A stretch of 9,580 nucleotides of DNA from an uncultured Arcobacter sp. (GTDB lineage Bacteria > Campylobacterota > Campylobacteria > Campylobacterales > Arcobacteraceae), in contig CAJXII010000053.1 of assembly GCA_913054415.1 (NCBI GenBank), positions 1 to 9,580 on the forward strand, read 5' to 3'. Positions 6,566-9,580 of the stretch are shown one piece after another (within the stretch, counting starts at the first letter, position 1; each line of letters opens with the position of its first letter). Made by a program: the position numbers and the translations under genes. The notes beneath the pieces are model-generated. The model was given only the letters and a program-made list of their open reading frames with translations. It ran no database searches and had not been told where the DNA came from.

Positions 6566-8905
6566 CTACTTATAATCTACTAATGCCTCTTTTAAAACTT
6601 CAGATATTTTACTAACAGCTACAATTTGCACATTTTGTTTTACCTCATCAGGTATATCTTTTAGATCCCTTTTATAGTTTTTAGTAGGGATTAAAACTTT
6701 TGTCATTTTTGCTTTATATGCTGCTATTAGTTTTTCTTTTAAACCACCAATTGGTAAAACTTTTCCTTTTAAAGTCAATTCTCCTGTCATAGCAATATCA
6801 GATTTAACTTTTTTCTTAGTATAAAGTGAATATAGAGTTAAAGCCATAGCAATCCCTGCACTTGGTCCATCTTTTGGAGTTGCCCCTTCTGGTATATGCA
6901 TATGGATATCTTGTTTATCTAATTTTATTTTTACTAAATCTTTTACAACACTATGAGCAATTCTTGCTGATTCTTTCATCACATCACCCATATTTCCTGT
7001 AAGTTGAAGATTACCTTTGCCTGGAAAATCGATAGCCTCAATAGTTAAAACATCACCACCTACTGATGTCCATGCCAATCCATTAACAACAGCAACTTTT
7101 GGTTTTTTATCAGCTTTATCTATTTCAAATACTCTATTTCCCAAATATTTATCTATATTTTTTGTATTTATAGATACTTTTTTTAACTCTTTATCTAAAA
7201 CAAACTCTTTTACTGCTTTTCTAAAAAGTTTAGCAAATACTCTTCTTAGATTTCTAACACCAGCTTCTCTAGTAAACTCTTCGATAATCAAAGATATTGT
7301 AGGCTTACTTAGTGGTATATTTGATTTTTTAAGTCCATGTTTTTTCAACTCTTGTGGTATCAAATAATCAGATGCTATATGAAATTTCTCTTCAGGAGTA
7401 TAACTACTGATCTCTATAAACTCCATCCTATCTCTAAGTGGAGATGGTATATTTCCTAAACTATTTGCAGTAGCAACAAATATACAACTACTAAGATCAA
7501 TAGGAAAATTCAAATACAGATCTCTAAACTGGTCATTTTGTTCAGGATCTAAAATCTCAAGCATCACTGCACTTGGATCTCCTCTGTGGTTGGCACTTAA
7601 TTTATCTATCTCATCTAGCACAATTACAGGATTCATCTTTTTTGCATTTGTTAGGGCATTGACTATTCTTCCTGGCATTGCTCCCACATAAGTTCTTCTA
7701 TGCCCTCTTAACTCATTTACATCTTCCATACCACCTAATGCAATTCTTGCAAGTGGTCTATGTAAAGCGGTTGCTATTGAGTTTGCCAATGATGTTTTAC
7801 CAACTCCTGGAGGTCCAACAAAACACAATACTGTTCCTCTATTTTCATCATCTATCTTTTGAGAATTAAGATATTGTTTAACAGCAAAAAATTCCACTAT
7901 CCTATCTTTCGCATCCTCTAGCGAATAATGATCTTTATTGAGTTGAGTCTCTACATCATTAATATCTATATCTTTTGAAGCATATTTACCAAATGGTATA
8001 TTTAGCACCTCTTCAATATATGTTTGCAACATAGAAGCATCTCCACTATCTGGATGCATTCTGCTTAATTTATCTATTTGTTGTTTGACCTCTTTATATC
8101 CCAATTTTGGCATAAAAGGTTTTAGTTTTTTTAGCTTCTTTTTAAATTTATCTATAAGTTTGTTGCGATTATTATCTCCCAATTCCTCTTGAATAGTTTT
8201 AATCTGCTCTTTTAAGAAATAATCTTTATGTGTTTTTTCTATATTTTTATTTACTTTTTTTGTGATCTCATTTTGTAGCTTAAAATTCTCTATCTCTTTT
8301 TTGATATACTCAATAAGCTTTAATAATCTTGTAACAATATTTGTTTCTCTAAATAACTCATAAGCATCATCTTTAGTTAGTTGTATCACAGATGATACTA
8401 AATCTGCTATACGGTTGGCATCATCTGATTCCTCTGTAGTTTTAAGTAACTCAACAGGAAATTTTGCATTTAGTTTTGATAATGTTTTAATATTTTTATT
8501 CAACAATGATAAAGCTGCATCTACTTCGATTGGATTAGCTGTTTCATATTGAAGCACATCTACAATAGCTATCAATGGTGATGCACCTACAACCTCTTGA
8601 ATTATAACTTTTTCCAAACCTTGAAATAAAACTTTCAATCTACCATCAGGTAGTGTAACTTTTCTCATAATATTACCAACTACACCTACATTGTAAAATG
8701 ATGTTGTTCCTCTTTTACCTTCATTTTTAGGTGTAGTAACTGTAACAGTGATCAGTTTATTGTTTGCTATAGCATAATCTATAGATTTTTTGTTTGATTC
8801 ATCATCTATAAATAGCGGTGCTATCATAAATGGATATAAAAATATATCATCCTCTATAATCAAAGGTGATTTAGCTGGAAAATTATCATAGTCTTCTAAT
8901 TGCAT
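6566..8905 (-). CDS. lon: ATP-dependent protease Lon
   Basis: 779 residues, close to E. coli Lon (784), and complete. Lon is a cytoplasmic hexamer that unfolds and degrades damaged or regulatory proteins. The N-terminal substrate-binding LON domain is at about 12-205, and a long helical/coiled segment at about 205-265 leads to the AAA+ module. Walker A is GPPGVGKT at 364-371; Walker B is VIVLDEID with Asp431 and Glu432. A substrate-loop region (GHRRTYVGAMPGR) and a sensor-like stretch (FVATANS) follow. The C-terminal S16 protease domain carries nucleophile Ser682 in DGPSAG and Lys725 in GGLKEK. Their spacing of 43 residues matches E. coli Ser679/Lys722. The start is fixed by AAGGAG 4 bases upstream. 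It lies 8 bases after bamD and is followed at 5 bases by a small membrane protein gene. No heat-shock operator is visible at its start; expression should come from the bamD-side promoter. Confidence 0.98.
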   Translation of the reverse strand: MQLEDYDNFPAKSPLIIEDDIFLYPFMIAPLFIDDESNKKSIDYAIANNKLITVTVTTPKNEGKRGTTSFYNVGVVGNIMRKVTLPDGRLKVLFQGLEKVIIQEVVGASPLIAIVDVLQYETANPIEVDAALSLLNKNIKTLSKLNAKFPVELLKTTEESDDANRIADLVSSVIQLTKDDAYELFRETNIVTRLLKLIEYIKKEIENFKLQNEITKKVNKNIEKTHKDYFLKEQIKTIQEELGDNNRNKLIDKFKKKLKKLKPFMPKLGYKEVKQQIDKLSRMHPDSGDASMLQTYIEEVLNIPFGKYASKDIDINDVETQLNKDHYSLEDAKDRIVEFFAVKQYLNSQKIDDENRGTVLCFVGPPGVGKTSLANSIATALHRPLARIALGGMEDVNELRGHRRTYVGAMPGRIVNALTNAKKMNPVIVLDEIDKLSANHRGDPSAVMLEILDPEQNDQFRDLYLNFPIDLSSCIFVATANSLGNIPSPLRDRMEFIEISSYTPEEKFHIASDYLIPQELKKHGLKKSNIPLSKPTISLIIEEFTREAGVRNLRRVFAKLFRKAVKEFVLDKELKKVSINTKNIDKYLGNRVFEIDKADKKPKVAVVNGLAWTSVGGDVLTIEAIDFPGKGNLQLTGNMGDVMKESARIAHSVVKDLVKIKLDKQDIHMHIPEGATPKDGPSAGIAMALTLYSLYTKKKVKSDIAMTGELTLKGKVLPIGGLKEKLIAAYKAKMTKVLIPTKNYKRDLKDIPDEVKQNVQIVAVSKISEVLKEALVDYK

Positions 8906-8909
8906 ATTA

Positions 8910-8916
8910 CTCCTTA
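8910..8916 (-). promoter_or_regulatory. Strong lon ribosome binding site overlapping the bamD stop codon
   Basis: Read on the minus strand, 8916 to 8910 is TAAGGAG. TAA is the bamD stop, and AAGGAG is a near-perfect Shine-Dalgarno 4 bases before the lon ATG (8905-8903). Ribosomes ending on bamD would sit over the lon initiation region, which suggests coupled translation. It is the strongest ribosome binding site in the window. Confidence 0.85.
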
Positions 8917-9552
8917 TTCAAATACTGCTCTATAAAATGGCACATCTACATCTTTTATCACTTCAGTATGATGCCATATTTTAGTAGCTTTATTATGGTA
9001 TATTTTACTCGCTTTTGGTTTATCTACTCTTGTATAAAGTTGTGAAATATTTTCTTCAAAAAGTGCCTGATCCATCAACAATCTTGAATATATAGTCTGC
9101 ACCAAATAGATATATTGAGAATGTGGATATTTTTGGATAAACTCTTTTGATTCTTTAATTGTTTTATACAATAACTCTTGGTCACGAAATTGATTTTTAA
9201 AAGCTAAAAATTTAGATTTTACTTTCAAATATCTAATATAATCAAAATTTTTAGTAGTAGATGCTTTTTTAAGATATTCATCATAATAATAGTTTGCCAT
9301 CATATACTCTTCCTCTTGCATATGCATCTGTGCAATAATCAATGTTGCTGATGCTAAAAGTGGTGAATTTCTATGCTCTGCCTCAAGTGAAGTATATGTA
9401 TCATCTGCAGCATCTAGTTGGTATCTTGAGATCTGTTTTAACATCTTGTTATACCAATAAATAGCTGGTTTGTTATATTCTACATTATCTTTTGATGAAC
9501 AAGCTGTAAAAATAGATATAGCTACTAAAAATAATATTATTTGTTTATACAT
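8914..9552 (-). CDS. bamD: Outer-membrane assembly lipoprotein BamD
   Basis: 212 residues. The N-terminus is a lipoprotein signal: Lys3, a hydrophobic core at 5-15, and lipobox F-T-A-C with Cys18 as the predicted acylated residue; Ser at +2 favours outer-membrane sorting. The mature part is almost all helical with tetratricopeptide-like pairs. They include segments around AEHRNSPLLA (59-68), an EEEYMMANYYYDEYL stretch near 80-94, and KYPHSQY near 140. The VDKPKASKIY-type stretch near the C-terminus is, as I recall, common in Campylobacterota BamD proteins. BamD works in the periplasm with BamA to fold beta-barrel proteins into the outer membrane. It is shorter than E. coli BamD (245). In C. 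jejuni the equivalent gene lies just upstream of lon, with fliW beyond it; any such gene here would lie past the right edge. The start has AAGGA 10 bases upstream. Confidence 0.9.
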   Translation of the reverse strand: MYKQIILFLVAISIFTACSSKDNVEYNKPAIYWYNKMLKQISRYQLDAADDTYTSLEAEHRNSPLLASATLIIAQMHMQEEEYMMANYYYDEYLKKASTTKNFDYIRYLKVKSKFLAFKNQFRDQELLYKTIKESKEFIQKYPHSQYIYLVQTIYSRLLMDQALFEENISQLYTRVDKPKASKIYHNKATKIWHHTEVIKDVDVPFYRAVFE

Positions 9553-9562
9553 ATTTGAGTTA

Positions 9563-9567
9563 TCCTT
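9563..9567 (-). promoter_or_regulatory. Ribosome binding site for bamD
   Basis: Read on the minus strand, AAGGA lies 10 bases before the bamD ATG (9552-9550) and supports that start. The remaining bases to the right edge (9568-9580) are too few to show a promoter or an upstream gene end with any confidence. Confidence 0.65.
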
Positions 9568-9580
9568 TTTATTTTAGAAA

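Noticed and set aside
7017..7367. 116-codon plus-strand reading frame
   Set aside because: Antisense to the lon C-terminal half, with no recognisable domain and no start signals.
7678..7869. 63-codon plus-strand reading frame
   Set aside because: Antisense to the lon AAA+ module around Walker A; a by-product of the conserved coding sequence.
5837..8905. A new defence system made of Lon, a small membrane protein and a rhomboid
   Set aside because: Lon is a standard housekeeping form next to bamD as in other Campylobacterota, the rhomboid is an ordinary compact form, and there is no nuclease, toxin or sensor partner. The small protein alone remains unexplained.
1..9580. tRNA, rRNA, riboswitch, CRISPR array, insertion sequence or prophage
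   Set aside because: Nearly every base is within a coding gene; gaps are 75, 32 and under 10 bases, too short for such elements, and no transposase, integrase or regularly spaced repeats are visible.

Overview
The window is strongly AT-rich chromosomal DNA from a Gram-negative bacterium, most likely a member of the Campylobacterota (Epsilonproteobacteria; Sulfurimonas-, Sulfurovum- or Arcobacter-like). This rests on the base composition, the run of protein types, and two gene neighbourhoods that I recall from Campylobacter jejuni and relatives: ppiD-type gene, ftsA, ftsZ; and bamD directly upstream of lon. The genus cannot be fixed from sequence alone.

Plus strand, 1-5804. The window opens inside a membrane-bound sensor histidine kinase (double Cache sensor, one visible membrane helix, coiled-coil linker, complete kinase core) that has no response regulator beside it on the visible side. 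After a 75-base gap with a plausible promoter come a membrane-anchored PpiD/SurA-type periplasmic folding protein, ftsA and ftsZ. These three are packed tightly: 6 bases between the first two, and a 1-base TAATG overlap between ftsA and ftsZ. They are probably one transcript that links envelope protein folding to assembly of the division ring.

Minus strand, 9552-5837 (read right to left). bamD (outer-membrane assembly lipoprotein), lon (ATP-dependent protease), a 75-residue single-helix membrane protein of unknown function, and a compact six-helix rhomboid intramembrane protease form a second tight cluster. The bamD-lon gap is 8 bases, the lon-small ORF gap is 5 bases, and the small ORF overlaps the rhomboid by 35 bases. 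The bamD stop codon lies inside the lon ribosome binding site. The cluster joins outer-membrane assembly with cytoplasmic and intramembrane proteolysis. Its promoter lies beyond the right edge.

The two operons converge on a 32-base gap between ftsZ and the rhomboid gene, with no strong terminator. No RNA genes, insertion sequences, CRISPR arrays, attachment sites or phage genes are visible. The region is mostly core genome. The points worth a second look are departures from consensus in FtsA (phosphate-2 loop) and FtsZ (C-terminal peptide), a PpiD-like protein without a recognisable catalytic parvulin domain, and the unknown small membrane protein between two proteases. I did not find a convincing new multi-gene system.
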